Source: Spodoptera frugiperda (lineage: Eukaryota > Arthropoda > Insecta > Lepidoptera > Noctuidae). From it: a stretch of 64,000 bases of DNA. A program made the position numbers and the translations under genes. Positions within the stretch are counted from its first letter, which is position 1. The number at the start of each line of letters is the position of its first letter. Below, piece after piece: positions 11,095 through 23,309 of this stretch. Under the pieces are notes generated by a model. The model was not told the DNA's origin and ran no database searches. It was given only the letters and a program-made list of their open reading frames with translations. The stretch is from assembly GCF_023101765.2 (NCBI RefSeq), contig NC_064239.1:9617315-9681314 (forward strand). Direction: 5' to 3'.

Positions 11095-12400
11095 TTTTAG
11101 TTCTGCGAAAGGCTCACATCGCGTGATGTAAGCACAGGGGAGAACCCTACGCCACGCGTCCGCCGACTTGCATGTAATTACTAACAGAAGGCGGTCCGCT
11201 TCTTTTCGGGGCCAGAGCGTGACTTATGGCCAACCCCTCCACCTTAAAAATGTCATTATAAGGTAATAAAGGGCACGTAACATTGAAAGTTCCTTGAAAA
11301 CAAATCAACAAAGCTTACTGCTCGATATAAATCCACCCATCAAACTATGAATAATCGCTTCAGAATTATCTCGCCGATGCCGACGACGATAAAAATTAGC
11401 CATTAATATGTCATTTGAATTCTAATTAAGACACAAATAAAATATTAATCAATTTTCCGTAGCTAATAAATATTATAATGACTATGAGAATAGATGAGAT
11501 TAAAAAATTGTGATATACATAATTTATGTAAATGAAGGCGAACGGAGTAATCATTGATAGCCCCACGCGCTTAGAAAAACGTACGTATCTTCTTTATTGC
11601 AAATGGAAGAATGCAATAAATATAAAGACATAAATAAAGTATGAAGGCAGTGTTGTGGGGCGACTCCACGGGTCGGCTGGCCGACAATGCTTAATCAAAA
11701 GGCCGTATCTCATTCCGCGAGACCTTGCCGGGACTGGACGTTACGTTATTTCGATTTCATTTGCGACTTGCGTTCTCGTGCGCGTGGTTTTTTACAACTT
11801 GTTGCTGAACGCGCCCACAGGTCATGCCTTGATCCCGGGGCCTTTGTTATTCCCGGAGAAATATGAGGCGAAGTCGGCAGGTACCTACGAATAAATGGGA
11901 TTCTTTTGAGGTATATTGAAATATCTCTAGGCGATGCCGAGAAACGGGGAGATTAATTCTCAAATGATGAATGGTAAACGTAAATCTTGTTCGTAATTTA
12001 CTCCTTGCTAGTTATCGCCTTTGTTTCGTATGTTATTATTGTTATTATAAATGGAGTACAATATTCTAGTAACAAGATATCCCTTTTATTGAGGAGTTGT
12101 TTAGGAAGAGTTCCATGTCATCGCTCATTGTTCTGTTGGTCCGTTACTCGGTTAGAATATCTTTTTATTTTCGTAAACAAGCGGGGGAGTATAGAATGGA
12201 TTTGTTTTCTTTTTGTTACAAAAAGTAATTACTAGTCACGAATCTCGTGGCCAGCGGAGCGGGTGCGCGTCGAGATTAATTGAATTCTTAGGTGTGAAGA
12301 GATGGAGCCGCGAGGGGGCGGACGAGCTTCACACTTTTTAGATAACGAGATCTAAGATACGAGCGGCAGCGACATAATGTATGATCTACGTGATAATGTC
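11095..12400. promoter_or_regulatory. GC-richer modules next to the candidate promoter
   Basis: Three islands of complex sequence at 11100-11250, 11645-11900 and 12240-12370 stand out from AT-rich DNA (for example CCACGCGTCCGCCGACTTG, CGGGTCGGCTGGCCGACAA, CCGCGAGGGGGCGGACGAG). They lie upstream of the proposed leftward start at about 10.7 kb, where promoter-proximal control elements would be expected. No coding evidence: the frame at 11655-11894 lacks recognisable domain features. Confidence 0.3.
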
Positions 12401-13144
12401 CCCTAGAATTGAGTTAAACGATGTGTTTCTTTCATTAAACTTGTTTTGTTTTGACTGACTTTTAAAATCGTGTCGGATCCTTTAACGTCAACAGCGAAAC
12501 TTAATGAGATGTTACCCACATCACACGTATCAGATTATTTTCATAATAAATTAGTAAATCATTAGGTTGAAACATCTCTAAAGCAGCACAGATGACGAGA
12601 CAAATAGATGGTACAAAATACATCATTAAATCTCCCAAACAAAACCATAACTTAGTGGACAATTTTGTTCGAAAGGTCAAAACCTTCAAGCTTCGGTCCG
12701 CTAACGTTTCTTTGGTCCTAAGTTTGATCTCCAGTTCAAGCTATAGGTTAATTGGACTTTACTAATAGGAATCTCAGTTATTGCAGGAGATTAGAACTGT
12801 GTCTAATAAATTGCAACAAGCTTGTGCAGAACATATAGGAGTCACTTGGGACTGTAACAAGCCCCGTTATAGTCGATCTGTGCTCACAATGATAGCGTCT
12901 ACTGTTTGCTGTGTACTTGTATGAACATTGAGATTTGAATCGGATATCGTTGAAGAACATGGTCATCATTAGTCTGGTATATGGTTGAGTTCATTGTGAT
13001 ATTGGGTGACATTTGACAGTGGTTACGATGGAGGTTTGAAGGCATAAACCTTTATTTGAATTGGAATTGAGTCGTATATTGCTTGCGTTTATAGAGCTTC
13101 AGAACACAGTTCTTTAAAGTTATCATATGCTTAAATGTATACAT
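12401..13144. other. Spacer, nothing recognised
   Basis: Ordinary AT-rich sequence. Short frames on the minus strand show no domain or splice context. Confidence 0.45.
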
Positions 13145-13235
13145 AAATTTACGCCTGTCTCCCATGGAGATAGGCAGAGACAATGGACCACTAATTGCTA
13201 CGAATCTTACTTCTACTCTTTTCATGCATGCTCGT
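13145..13235 (-). mobile_element. SINE fragment related to family A (variant 2)
   Basis: On the minus strand GTAAGATTCGTAGCAATT, then CATTGTCTCTGCCTATCTCC and ATGGGAGACAGGCG, match 55690-55760 on the plus strand almost word for word. This is the 3' half only. Confidence 0.65.
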
Positions 13236-14589
13236 CGTATACTTAAATGTAGTCAAACGAAAGTATAAAATAAAATAAAAACTAAATATTTGTTAAATTA
13301 CAATTTCTTGAACTGTCCGAAATATGGTGGCTATGAAAATATAATTATTTGAAAGAACTCAAAATTGAAAAAATGAATTTACTTACTTTAGTTTACTTCT
13401 ATAATAATATTTTTGAATTTTACTTCAACATTTACAATGAGCAAAGAAAATGTACCTTTAAACAAAATCTATAACCGCTTTTAACTCAAACTAAACTTAA
13501 CATGTCCCGTTTAAAAGGTCTATCATCACTTCAATGTACGACGCCCGCGCATTCGATAGAATCGTAAAATATATACTTTATCACATATATTAAACGACAA
13601 GATTATAATTACATGCCAACGACTTGAGACGAACCAGTGGGATGTATAGTTTGGTACTATACATATAACTATACATTGGATATGGCATAAGAAAAGGGAT
13701 TACATCTTAGTACTAATAATGTGGTGTGGTGATTATGCAACCGGAATTTCAGAATCATTTTTTATTGTAAATTATGCATGTACCTACGGAGAAAAACTGT
13801 GTAACACTACTTATGGTGTGCAAATAATTATAATCTTTGTAATAATTATTGAGTTAGCTAATTTCGACAATACTATAACAAACGGGTTTCGCTCACATAA
13901 GCTTTGACATAATTTGTCGAATGTCATCGTCAATCCCTCACATTTGTCCTAATTACATTTTGTATGTATGCTTTCAAGACAGCAACAGCTTATATTTGCA
14001 CTTTTAACAAACAATTAAAGTGAATATATATACTAGAGGAGCATGCGTCGCAGAATGCTGTTCCTGTATATGAGCCTTAATTAAAGTGTAATTTACCCAA
14101 AGACTTCTTTTTACATACGTTTCACTTTCATCTTGCCTGCTTAACTAACAAATGAGTCCTACACATTGTCATCCTACTAAATAAACATCGCGCTCCCAGA
14201 TGCTAATCTATCACTTATCAGTACAAGTGACACTACACTTTTTATCCGCTAATGGTTCGCGTGGGTTCAGAAAGGATTAAAATGCCGATTATTGATGGCT
14301 GTCATTTCTCAAACGCCATGATAAATGTGATCAATCAGACGAAGCACGCCCGCTTTTTTGCGCTACGGACGTAAAAAATTGAACTACATAGAAGATACTA
14401 TACACAAAATCCCGTAATGTTGTAAATAGGTAAATGGTTTATTTATTGGTTAAAATAACGATGGACGGTGGTTAATTAAGTTATGTTGGTCAACAAATGA
14501 AATATTGTTAATTGAGAAATAGGTGTTACATTTGAAAAGTACTTTTAAATAACCCTTATGATGTTTGTAGTCCGACCTTCATATATTTT
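13236..14589. other. Spacer with one complex island
   Basis: AT-rich. At 14240-14360 the text becomes complex (GGTTCGCGTGGGTTCAG, GATTATTGATGGCTGTCA, GATCAATCAGACGAAGCACG), with homeodomain- and TALE-like strings, so it may be a regulatory element. No gene supported. Confidence 0.4.
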
Positions 14590-14800
14590 TTATGGTATTA
14601 GCAGATAAACTAGTTGACTGATCACTTGATGGTAAGCAATCGCCGCCACCCATGGACACCCAAAACACTAGAAGCGTCACAAGTGCATTGCTGGCCTTTT
14701 GGGGGTTAGGAATTTAAGGTATGTCGGCTCCGGTAACTTTACTCATATAACGAAACATAATGCACACGATGTTTCACATCGGTTTTATGATAATAAAGTA
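14590..14800 (+). mobile_element. Interspersed repeat H, diverged copy
   Basis: Shares the ordered words CTTGATGGTAAGCAATCGCC, CCATGGACACC, TTACAAGTGC-like and GGCCTTTTGGGGGTTAGGAA with 17838-18111 and 56605-56765. The centre after TTAGGAATTTAAGG is deleted relative to 17838-18111. It has no coding potential and I cannot assign a transposon class. Confidence 0.75.
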
Positions 14801-16436
14801 TGTTATATTTTGACACTTTTCAGTCCATATCAAGCCGTAATACTGTGTGTGCGGTTCATACCTTATAAAGAGGTGATACATACGAATACATATACATCAA
14901 TACATACGACAGCGAATCTAGCATGTATTGCATGTAATTACTATTAATGACCATATCATGATGACAGAGTATAATATCGTGGAGTAAACACATCATCTCA
15001 CCCCATAACACAAGCACAAGCCCTCTGAACTAGTCAAACAGTAAATTAAATAGAGACTATTAACACAAACCACCGTCTAAATCAATTAATAACCGTTTAG
15101 TTCCATCCAGTTCCTTGCCAAGTGTTGTGGTTGCATGGGAACGTTGGCAAGAGCCTCCAACGTCATGGGGGTCACCTTATGGCGATGATAAATCTAATCC
15201 GCAAACATGGCACGCAAAACGGCGCACTAATTCGAATTTCAACCTTGATGCACCTAACTTTTCGGTAGCTATTTATGTGAAAAACTTAAATCAAATAAAT
15301 ACTTAAAATCATTTTATTGGTTCACAATTATTATTAACTTCTTTTATCTATTTTAATCCCAAGTTTTTCTAACGAATTGTGGTGAAATTTTCCTTCTATT
15401 TCACCATTCGAGCATATTTTTTTGGTATTTTTGTCACCTCTGATCTATTACTTTCATAATTCGACAATCGTTCTTTCGCAGATGATTTTCGACACTTATT
15501 CCGTCACTGATGCTATTTTTAAACTTCCTCTTAAAAATTAGTGTACAAAAACCATTTCTTTGTGACTAGAGCAAATTCGCATTTAAAGTAAATCATTACG
15601 AGCACGGAACTGAGAAATTGGCAGAAAACAAAAACTATTAAAATCATTGTGCAATTACTCTGGTTTCCGTAAAATATTACGCAATGGACGTCACTTTATA
15701 ATCGATTATTTCATCGAGATTTGTAAAAACGTTTGTAACTGTGTCGTTGATCATAATTCTACAAGAAGTGTGACGACTAATCTAGGCGTCTCTGATTTAA
15801 TCCTAGGTTGAGCAAAGTTACATTGAGCAAAGTTACAGTATACATAGATATGATAACCTGCTCATTCAACGAACAAAAGGTGTGAAATTATGCACGTTAT
15901 ATAATGCAGATTTATTATAAGTGAAAAAAATCTATGTCAGTCACTCGTTTGATCTTGATGAGAAATGATCTTGAGTTAAAATGATCCACACATCGCATTA
16001 GTTGCATTGTAGTGTCGCTACAGTGACCTAGATTTTTGATTGAGTCGTGAGTCTAGAAGGATGTGATTACTATGTATGTGTTATTTATGTTTTGTACATA
16101 TTTTGTAACTAATTGATGTAGTAATGATTGTGTTCAAATGTAGATTTCATGACCAGTGATTATGTAGATTGTTTTCGGAAGGTGATTGTCAGTGTGTATA
16201 ATTTAGATGTTACTGTGTTGATGTTTACTGTGATGTAACGATGCTAGTCTATTCCAAGACTACTAGCAGTACCTTCTTAACTTACAGGAACCAAACTGAG
16301 GATAATGACTAAGTCTCCATTAGAAAAAATGTCAATTTGTAGTGCATGGTGTTCTTCAGTGAAAGCATACGTAACATGATTACATATTTTTATTATAACT
16401 TTCATGAGACATACAAAATTAACTGCCTGTTCAATA
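14801..16436. other. Spacer with one complex island
   Basis: AT-rich apart from 15100-15260, where a 63-codon plus-strand frame (15115-15306, rich in Trp, Pro and Asn) lies in higher-complexity DNA containing CCTTGCCAAG...GTTGGCAAGAG, a loose inverted pair. I cannot tell a regulatory element from an exon fragment, and no splice sites flank it convincingly. Confidence 0.4.
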
Positions 16437-16560
16437 GTAGGCTGTGCGACGTCGCCGCATCTGCGCATGCTGCTCATGATGAGAGCTCCACTGTGTCTCT
16501 AAACTAGTAGAGCTTTTCTTTATGATTGTACGTGAGCAACCGTGAAATTTTATTTAGTAT
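16437..16560 (+). mobile_element. Interspersed repeat D
   Basis: Contains GCTGCTCATGATGA, CTAAACTAGTAGAGCTTT and GTACGTGAGCAACCGTG, in the order found at 49341-49465, 63800-63935 and, inverted, 47598-47735. Non-coding; class unknown. Confidence 0.7.
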
Positions 16561-17222
16561 AGGTAACAATTCATAATTTTATTATGCAAACGACTGAACT
16601 TAGTAGCTCAATGAAAGCTAAACACACACGTCTACAACAAGAAACTATCACTGTAATCAAACAACAAATAAACAAACAGAAACAATAACATCAATCTTCG
16701 ACCGTAGACACGCATTCCCGAATATTTACGAGCCCGTAAACCGATATACAGGGTGTGTAATATCGACTAAATTTCAATCATGTAGCCTATCCCTCAGCGT
16801 AGATAGAAAGGCGTGTGTTCACGCATAAAATCAGTAGCTGCGTACCACCATTTTGATTAAGGTGAACGAAAGCGTGTAACTGTGATGTCTAATGTTCGTT
16901 ACACGTTGCAATGTAACGTGTTACTGCAACTGACAATTGTGAAATTAAAGTAGATGAGTTTAATATTGTATTTTAATGGTTTTCCTGGATCGGAGTTGTA
17001 GATTAACAAAGTAGTGAATCAAGGAAGTGTTTCGTGTCATTTGTAAGTATTGAAGTCTGATCTTAATCCTAATATTGTGTACCGCAAAACTTATTTCAAA
17101 ACTGTCTTCTTAATCATTTAAATAATAAAAAATATGTATGTCTTGAGTATCTAACTCAAGAAACCTTTACAGTGGAACAGGTAAGGCAAACACTTGATCA
17201 AAGAGATAAAAAAAATTGAGAA
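16561..17222. other. Spacer, nothing recognised
   Basis: AT-rich unique DNA. A loose inverted pair of GTTACACG/CGTGTTAC at about 16898-16925 is the only structure noted. Confidence 0.45.
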
Positions 17223-17400
17223 AACTAACTTCTGCCCCGGACTTGGCTCGCGTTCCCGTAGGATAGATGTGTCATTCCGGACCACAATTTATTCCGGTGC
17301 CAAATTTCATCCCGATCCTTTCAGCCGTTTTGACGTGATTGAGTAACAAACATACATACAATCTTACAATCTTTCGCATTTATAATATTAGTAAGATAAA
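17223..17400 (+). mobile_element. LINE/SINE-type 3' repeat
   Basis: Opens with ACTAACTTCTGCCCCGGACT and ends with CCTTTCAGCCGTTTTGACG, ACAAACATACATACAATC and TTTATAATATTAGTAAG. These start and end blocks recur at 43985-44135 and partly at 52184-52290, and I recall them as very common in moth genomes. Confidence 0.65.
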
Positions 17401-17837
17401 GTCATTACTCATGCTCATAAAACCCTGGAAAAAAGTTTAATATAACTCACTACACTGTTATTATACTTATTGAAATAAAAACTAAAAGTAATAAAAGGTC
17501 AAGTGTATTTAAAAATAACTTGATTGACAAAGTATTTACAAAGAATCGTGGCAACTTGACGTTTTTTCATTTAAAATATGGCGCGTTATTATTGTTATGA
17601 AGTGGAAAACAACCTTGCACTTTGTTGCGCCCGCGTCGATTTCATCTTTGTCTGCAAGCGGTTTTTCACTCTTCACGGAACTTGGTCACTTTATTTTTAA
17701 CCGGCTATGACTTGTATGTTATTGTTACATTATGTAAGTGACATAATGCATTCAAGCAGTCAGTAAAATTGTTCTGTTGAACACGCAGTCTTAGGTCATT
17801 TCATACTTTTTTTGTGGAATATGGATTTGGAATATTT
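17401..17837. other. AT-rich spacer
   Basis: No gene or repeat recognised. Confidence 0.45.
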
Positions 17838-18111
17838 TTTTTATGGAGCAGTCGGATCACATGATGGTAAGCAATCGCCGCCGCCCATGGACACTTGAAA
17901 CACCAGAGGCGTTACAAGTGCGTTGCCGGCCTTTTGGGGGTTAGGAATTTAAGGGTTGTTAGTGAATCGGGGATTGGGAAGGGGGGTAATTGGGCCTCCG
18001 GTAACCTCAATCACACAACGCAAGCGTTGTTTCACGTCGGTTTTCTGTGAGGCCGTGGTATAACTCCTGTCGAACCGGCCCATTTGTGCCGAAGCACGGC
18101 TCTCCCATACT
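17838..18111 (+). mobile_element. Interspersed repeat H, fullest copy
   Basis: Runs from TTATGGAGCAGTCGGATCAC through GGTAAGCAATCGCCGCCGCC, GTTGCCGGCCTTTTGGGGG, GATTGGGAAGGGG and TTTCACGTCGGTTTTCTGTG to GAAGCACGGCTCTCCC. Partial copies are at 14590, 24083, 27620 (inverted tail) and 56605. No open frame spans it. I see no terminal inverted repeats, so the transposon class is open. Confidence 0.8.
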
Positions 18112-18289
18112 TATATAAAATACAACTTCCATCTTTGAGAATCCCCAAATAATTACCGCGCCTAACATGTAATATAAACACTACCAAATTAAGAATCTAG
18201 ACCTAATTGGTGCAAATATCATTACAAATTACTCATATACAGGTCACTACACTTCTGTTACTACTACGTATCCATATAAAGCAACTAAT

Positions 18290-18482
18290 TAACAAGGTCG
18301 AATCGCATAAGGAATTAAAATATGCGATAATTTGCGTAATTTACGCATGATTCAATCGCCAATCACAATTCTCTCATGCTAGCATTCTGCGATCGTCCTT
18401 GCCAACAGACGGACAGACAGACAGACATGACGAATCTATAAGGGTTCCGTTTTTTGCCATTTGGCTACGGAACCCTAAAAAC
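18290..18482 (+). mobile_element. Repeat with the GGGTTCCG...CGGAACCC tail
   Basis: The end contains GACGGACAGACAGACAGACA, then AGGGTTCCGTTTTTTGCC and GGCTACGGAACCCTAAAAA. GGGTTCCG and CGGAACCC can pair as a small hairpin. This tail is a familiar 3' end of insect non-LTR-type repeats. The 5' limit is uncertain. Confidence 0.6.
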
Positions 18483-20394
18483 GGCACAGCTACTGTTTGT
18501 CTGTTTGTGCATTTTTGCATCGGACAGTAATGTTCTTAATTCTCAATGACCTAACTGTTATCCCTAAAGGCGTTATGTCGTCGCCATATCAAGTCCAGGA
18601 AATATAAAATTTCATATTATGTAGATACTTAAGGACTAACTATGGCCTTTGTTCAAAACTAAACGATTACATATTGCAGCTAACAAACAAATTTATATTT
18701 TATTTTATATTCTTATTAAATAAACAAACTAAAATAAATCGTACTAATCGCCTGTGTGACGTATCTAACAGCAAAACCACGATCAGAACTTAGTGTGTGA
18801 TACAAATAAAGGGTTCCCACGCGACTTCACAAATGAATAAAGCTGGTTCTAACCTTTATTATTATGACTGTGATTGGCTATCCGCTTGGCTCACGATACT
18901 ATGAAATTTATCGCGAGGACTCGATGAGGTCCACCCATAAACCGATATGCGCTTCTAGGCCAAACCCGATACACAAATTTACGACTATACAAGCTGTTTT
19001 ATTTTCTCTTGTAGGATTTTTTGAATTTGGTTTTTATTACATTTTAATGGTGAGCATCCTTGTAAAGGTCCTTTTGTGAATAATCTAGCGATGTAAGCGC
19101 TTTGAAGCGCTATCTTCCTATAGTTAGTTATACGTATTTTTAACTATTTCATTAAGATGCAGTATATCAAATTAATAAATTCCATGATATATTATATCAT
19201 TAAATTAAAAAATCTCAATATTCGGAGCCCATTGTACTATAATTACTCTAGCCGAAAATTAAATCCAAAATATTGCCCTTGGTTACATTACAGCCTACAT
19301 CCCCTTGACCAAAACGAGGCAATCAGGTACACCAGTACCGAGTGGTATTCATTTTATCTAGTGTTGATATTGTTTAGCCCTTAATTCTGTCTGTAAACTT
19401 CGATACCACAACTAGTTTATTCGTCCCACAGCCAATGATAAGCAACACTAATCTACCAATTACTCGTCACGTCCGAACTTTGTATATAAAAACTTTCAAA
19501 CAAATTAAATCTCAGTAAAAAAACACCTCACAACTAAGAAAAAGCAGCGCTTTATCGCTCGACGTTCATTTTGTTCGTTATCCTTGAGTTTTTTGGTGCC
19601 TTAAGCGAAGTGGGATCCATTAAGATAGGTCAAACGATACGCCTTCGGAATGCTATACTTCTCACTCCACATTGAAATGGTTCCGTCGGAACGGACTGAG
19701 TAGCGGCAAATAGTTGAACGATGATATTTTCTTGATTGCTTTCAATTTCCTTTTGTTGTACTTTTTTGTATATTTTGTTTCTTTCTCTTTTGCAGAATTG
19801 TTGAACATCCGTCTAGAGAAAAATATTGAGGAAAATATATAATTTAAAAACATGAAAACGTCTTTTTTTCTGTCAAGAGAAAGGTAAGACAGGGAATTAT
19901 TCAATCCAACTTCCTATCCCGTGGACAAAATTAAAGTCATTCATCGCGAGCCTTCAAATGAAAAAAGTCAATAAGGTGTCAACCCACCTGACGATAATCC
20001 GTTACATTTGACGCCTTCGACGGATAACCGAAGGGTAACGAAGCATTGACCTTGTCAAATGGGACTGGCCCACCTACACGTTTCTGGAACTCATCAACAT
20101 AAACCAAAATTCGGAGATATTCTGGCACTGTCCGTCACTTGAGCCCGACATCCCACATTACAATCCTAAATAACTTAGAAATAAAAAAGTCCAGACAACT
20201 TTGTCGGCACTTTTATTACAGGTTTTGCAAGCGGTATCTTACGAAACATTTTTATCTAATAACAGATCAGCGGTCGCCTATAAAGGATTTATTTTACCTG
20301 TCTACGTTAGTGCACAAACATGAAATTCATACAAATTCACCGACTAAGCCATAAGCGGTCACATAATATGTTACACATTAAAACGAATCCTTCC
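18483..20394. other. Spacer; no supported gene
   Basis: AT-rich. A 71-codon frame at 18864-19079 runs across TTTTATTTTCTCTTGTAG, which would be an excellent splice acceptor at about 19014, so its C-terminal half is probably not one continuous protein. 19610-19700 is slightly GC-richer. Nothing else is supported. Confidence 0.4.
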
Positions 20395-20580
20395 TTATTC
20401 TGTCTGCACACGAACAGTTATTTTGTTCCAACGATCCATTAAATCCATTAAATTATTATTATCTGGACCAACGAGTCCGTGGGCATATTGTTTTCCCGTA
20501 TCAATTTCTACATTAACTGCAGTTCCCGGTTTATCAATAACAAGAATCTTAATAGCATAAAAAACTTTGTCAACGGCCAT
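20395..20580 (-). CDS. Small protein-like open frame, function unknown
   Basis: A 61-codon minus-strand frame starts at an ATG at 20580 (context CTAGTAATGG) and ends at TAA. The frame is open upstream for nine more codons back to a TAA at about 20608-20610. The product has a mixed composition: a hydrophobic start with aromatic residues, the segment AIKILVIDKPG, an acidic VEIDTG segment, and a polar end with DRWNKITVRVQ. There is no signal peptide or obvious membrane helix. An AATAAA lies about 90 bp downstream on the same strand. I recognise no family. It could be a real small gene, an exon, or a decayed remnant of a mobile or viral gene; stops in the upstream frame favour decay. Confidence 0.25.
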   Translation of the reverse strand: MAVDKVFYAIKILVIDKPGTAVNVEIDTGKQYAHGLVGPDNNNLMDLMDRWNKITVRVQTE

Positions 20581-21714
20581 TACTAGAAATTTTACTGTAC
20601 CATTCCAACGCTTTTAAGAAACTTAGTAACTATTTAGACAGTAAACGGACTTTTACCCCCATCTCGACTGACCGTCTGTCGGGTAAATCACCACTTTAAG
20701 GTAATATTTATAGTGGTATGCATTACGCGTCTTCAAAATTTATGGGACATAATATGGTGTCATTACGGTGTAAAGGAGATGTCGATGCAACATGTAACGC
20801 TACATTACTTTAAGTTGAAATCGTAATAGATATGTTATTAAATTCGAATACTACATTCGGGAATGCCCGAGGCAAGGTTGGTGTGAATATTTTAAATATA
20901 TGTGCTACACGCGGTTGACCGGTTATGCCGATATCTCAATTTGCGGTGAAGATGCGGTGACGAGTCGCTCTGACGCAACGAACCGATGAACGTAACTGAT
21001 CAATAATGTTGGACGTGACTTATAAACGGTTCTGTTATGTTTAAAAGATAAAATATAAAGGTTTATGAGAGGTCATTGAACTGACGTTTGTAATAGCATT
21101 GACATTGCAGTGGAATTTTAATATGATGAGATATTATTAAAAGATGTATGGGGACTGTAAAATGCAATCGATGTCCAATAAATCGGGATCTGTAATGGCG
21201 GTATTAGACGAGGCGTACGCCCATTTTTTCTACGAGATGAGTGCGATTCCAAGGGGTCTTAAGTAAATGGGCATCATGTTACAGACATTATATAAAGGAG
21301 ATTACAATAGAACTTGGAGGCAGTAGCGGCCATAACAATATTTTGTTCGATTAAACTGTAGGTGCTGTCACATACAATAGATTTGTTATTATTATAAAAC
21401 ACAAAAGTACTTTACAAGATGTCGCTTTATGGAGATATTGTAGCTTATTATTGTCACTATTTTTAGCATTTGTTGAAAATAAAATTTTCTCTATGATGTT
21501 TATGAAGGTCACAATTTAGTAAACACTTACGTATTCCGTTGCCGGGTGCCAATTTGAATTCATAATTATTTTGGATGGCCCTTTGCCATTTCTAACAGGC
21601 AGGATAATATTATAATCACTAACCAAACCGGCAACTTCATAGTAAACCTATCATAGTAAACCTATAACAATAAAAAGAAACAATTTGATTCCTATTTGAC
21701 TTCATTTCTTTATT
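20581..21714. other. Spacer with one complex island
   Basis: At 20920-21010 the sequence is complex (GCGGTTGACCGGTTATGCC, GCGGTGACGAGTCGCTCTG). A short direct duplication of CATAGTAAACCTAT occurs at 21640-21665. No gene supported. Confidence 0.4.
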
Positions 21715-21920
21715 CTGCCTCGTTGGTCTAGTGGTTGCAAGTGCGACTGCTGGATAAGGGGTCTCAGATTCGATTCCCGGGTCGGGCAAAGTATTACATT
21801 ACATGGAACTTAAAACACAAATATTGAAAAGTGAGTGTACATTGTATAGCGGCATTACGTTCTGTAACGTGCACCTCTACCTACTCCTTCGGGGATAAAA
21901 GGCGTGACGTTGTTGTTCTT
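21715..21920 (+). mobile_element. tRNA-derived SINE, family A
   Basis: A box TGGTCTAGTGG (21724-21734), B box GATTCGATTCC (21767-21777), then a shortened body with TGGAACTTAAAACAC, GTGCACCTCTACCTACTCC and the end GGGATAAAAGGCGTGACG. The central block GTATATGGCAATAGGCTC seen in other copies is deleted here. Confidence 0.85.
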
Positions 21921-22198
21921 TATTAAATACAACTTATATCAGTGTGACATCATCGACACAATGTACTTCGACGATAATTCACACGAAAAGAAACCAAACT
22001 ATTAGAAAGAGAAGAAATAAAACACGTTCATTAAAATAACAATTTTAATTACGCAATCCTTGGTACACACATAAATAACAAATGAAGGACATAAACAATA
22101 CCGTACGACTTGTAAATAACTTAAGTCAGTAGCGATGTGAAGTGTCGATAAACTGGCAACGTTAAACTTATACAAGACACAAGAAAAAAAAAACAAAT

Positions 22199-22598
22199 CG
22201 ACGGTTAAAAGGAAATAGGGTATAAGCGACATTTTGGTCAAAAATGAGTTTATTATGCTATCCTACGTAAAATTTTCCGCTCTTTCGAATGCGCTTACTC
22301 TCATGGCTCTACGATGACATTTTTGGCATTTATACCCTAGCAAAAAAAAACATTTTCATAGTATTTTTTCAACGATCGACGAGTTTAAACGGCTCTCCTG
22401 AACATTTCATTTTTTATTATTAGAACTTATTACGGGATATTTACCATGTTTATTAATTTTGATGAGTTTCCGATATAAACAATAATAAACATGGTAAATA
22501 TCCCGTAATAAGTTCTAGTAATAGTGATAGTGATCATGTCAGTTTAAAAACTCATATTTCATTTTTTGTCGCTTATACCTATTTCCTTTTAACCGTCG
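22199..22598. mobile_element. Short DNA transposon (MITE) with long terminal inverted repeats
   Basis: TCGACGGTTAAAAGGAAATA at the left end is mirrored by TATTTCCTTTTAACCGTCGA at the right end. Pairing continues inward through GTATAAGCGAC/GTCGCTTATAC and ATGAGTTT/AAACTCAT with small gaps. The element is about 400 bp with no coding frame. A second, tighter inverted repeat is nested inside at 22414-22524. Target-site duplication is not clear. Confidence 0.75.
22414..22524. repeat. Nested hairpin inside the MITE
   Basis: Two 42-bp arms (22414-22455 and 22483-22524) are complementary except for about two bases, with a 27-bp loop. The core is GAACTTATTACGGGATATTT. The tight hairpin within a looser terminal repeat suggests a second fold-back unit inserted in, or derived from, the first. 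Confidence 0.8.
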
Positions 22599-23309
22599 AA
22601 ATATAGTCGTTTAAAATTCAAAATACGAACAATAAATCGAATACAAATTATTCAAAGTAAATCTAAATTAAGTTGGGACAATCTGTGGCGAGTATCATAG
22701 ACACTCGGAGGGCCTGTTATCTCTAAGCGACTAGTTGCAGTCGTTTACAAATGTGAGAAGTCACGCGACGAGTCAGCAACCCGGCCAGCAACTGACAACA
22801 GTAGCTTGTTGCGTTGTATGGCTGTTGTATCGTAACTTATGGATGCTGTTTAGTTTACATGTTTTAATTTACAACGTATCGACGTAAAATTTTAATTCTA
22901 GAAAGAAGGGAAAAATATCGTCTTTTTTATTAACTTACTTGGTATATGGCATATTAGGAAATGTTCCACCTATATCTAGTTATTAACTTGGAGCCCAGAT
23001 AAATTCAAAATATTTAATACAAATAATTTGAATAGGTATACGTCGCATCCCTATAGAGTTTTCAATAAGAACATAAAAAAAAATATACTAGGTCTTAAGT
23101 AAAGTTTATAGGACCCAATATTAAGGAGCATAAAAGCACTAAAAACGTATAAAAATCATATTCTTTAGTGCTCGGAAACTATGCGAAACACAGTAAAAGA
23201 AAAGTGTAAATGGATTTCATGGAAAAATATTTTATAACTATTTTACTACCTTTGAAAATGATACGTTTTTCACGAGCAAATCGTGTGGACCGGAGAGTAA
23301 CTCTCTTTA
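22599..23309. other. Spacer with one complex island
   Basis: 22700-22830 is GC-richer (GTCACGCGACGAGTCAGCAA). No gene supported. The frame at 23210-23392 runs into repeat F. Confidence 0.4.

Noticed and set aside
18864..19079. A 71-codon membrane-like protein
   Set aside because: The hydrophobic end lies in a pyrimidine-rich splice-acceptor-like tract (about 18995-19014), so its composition is explained without coding.
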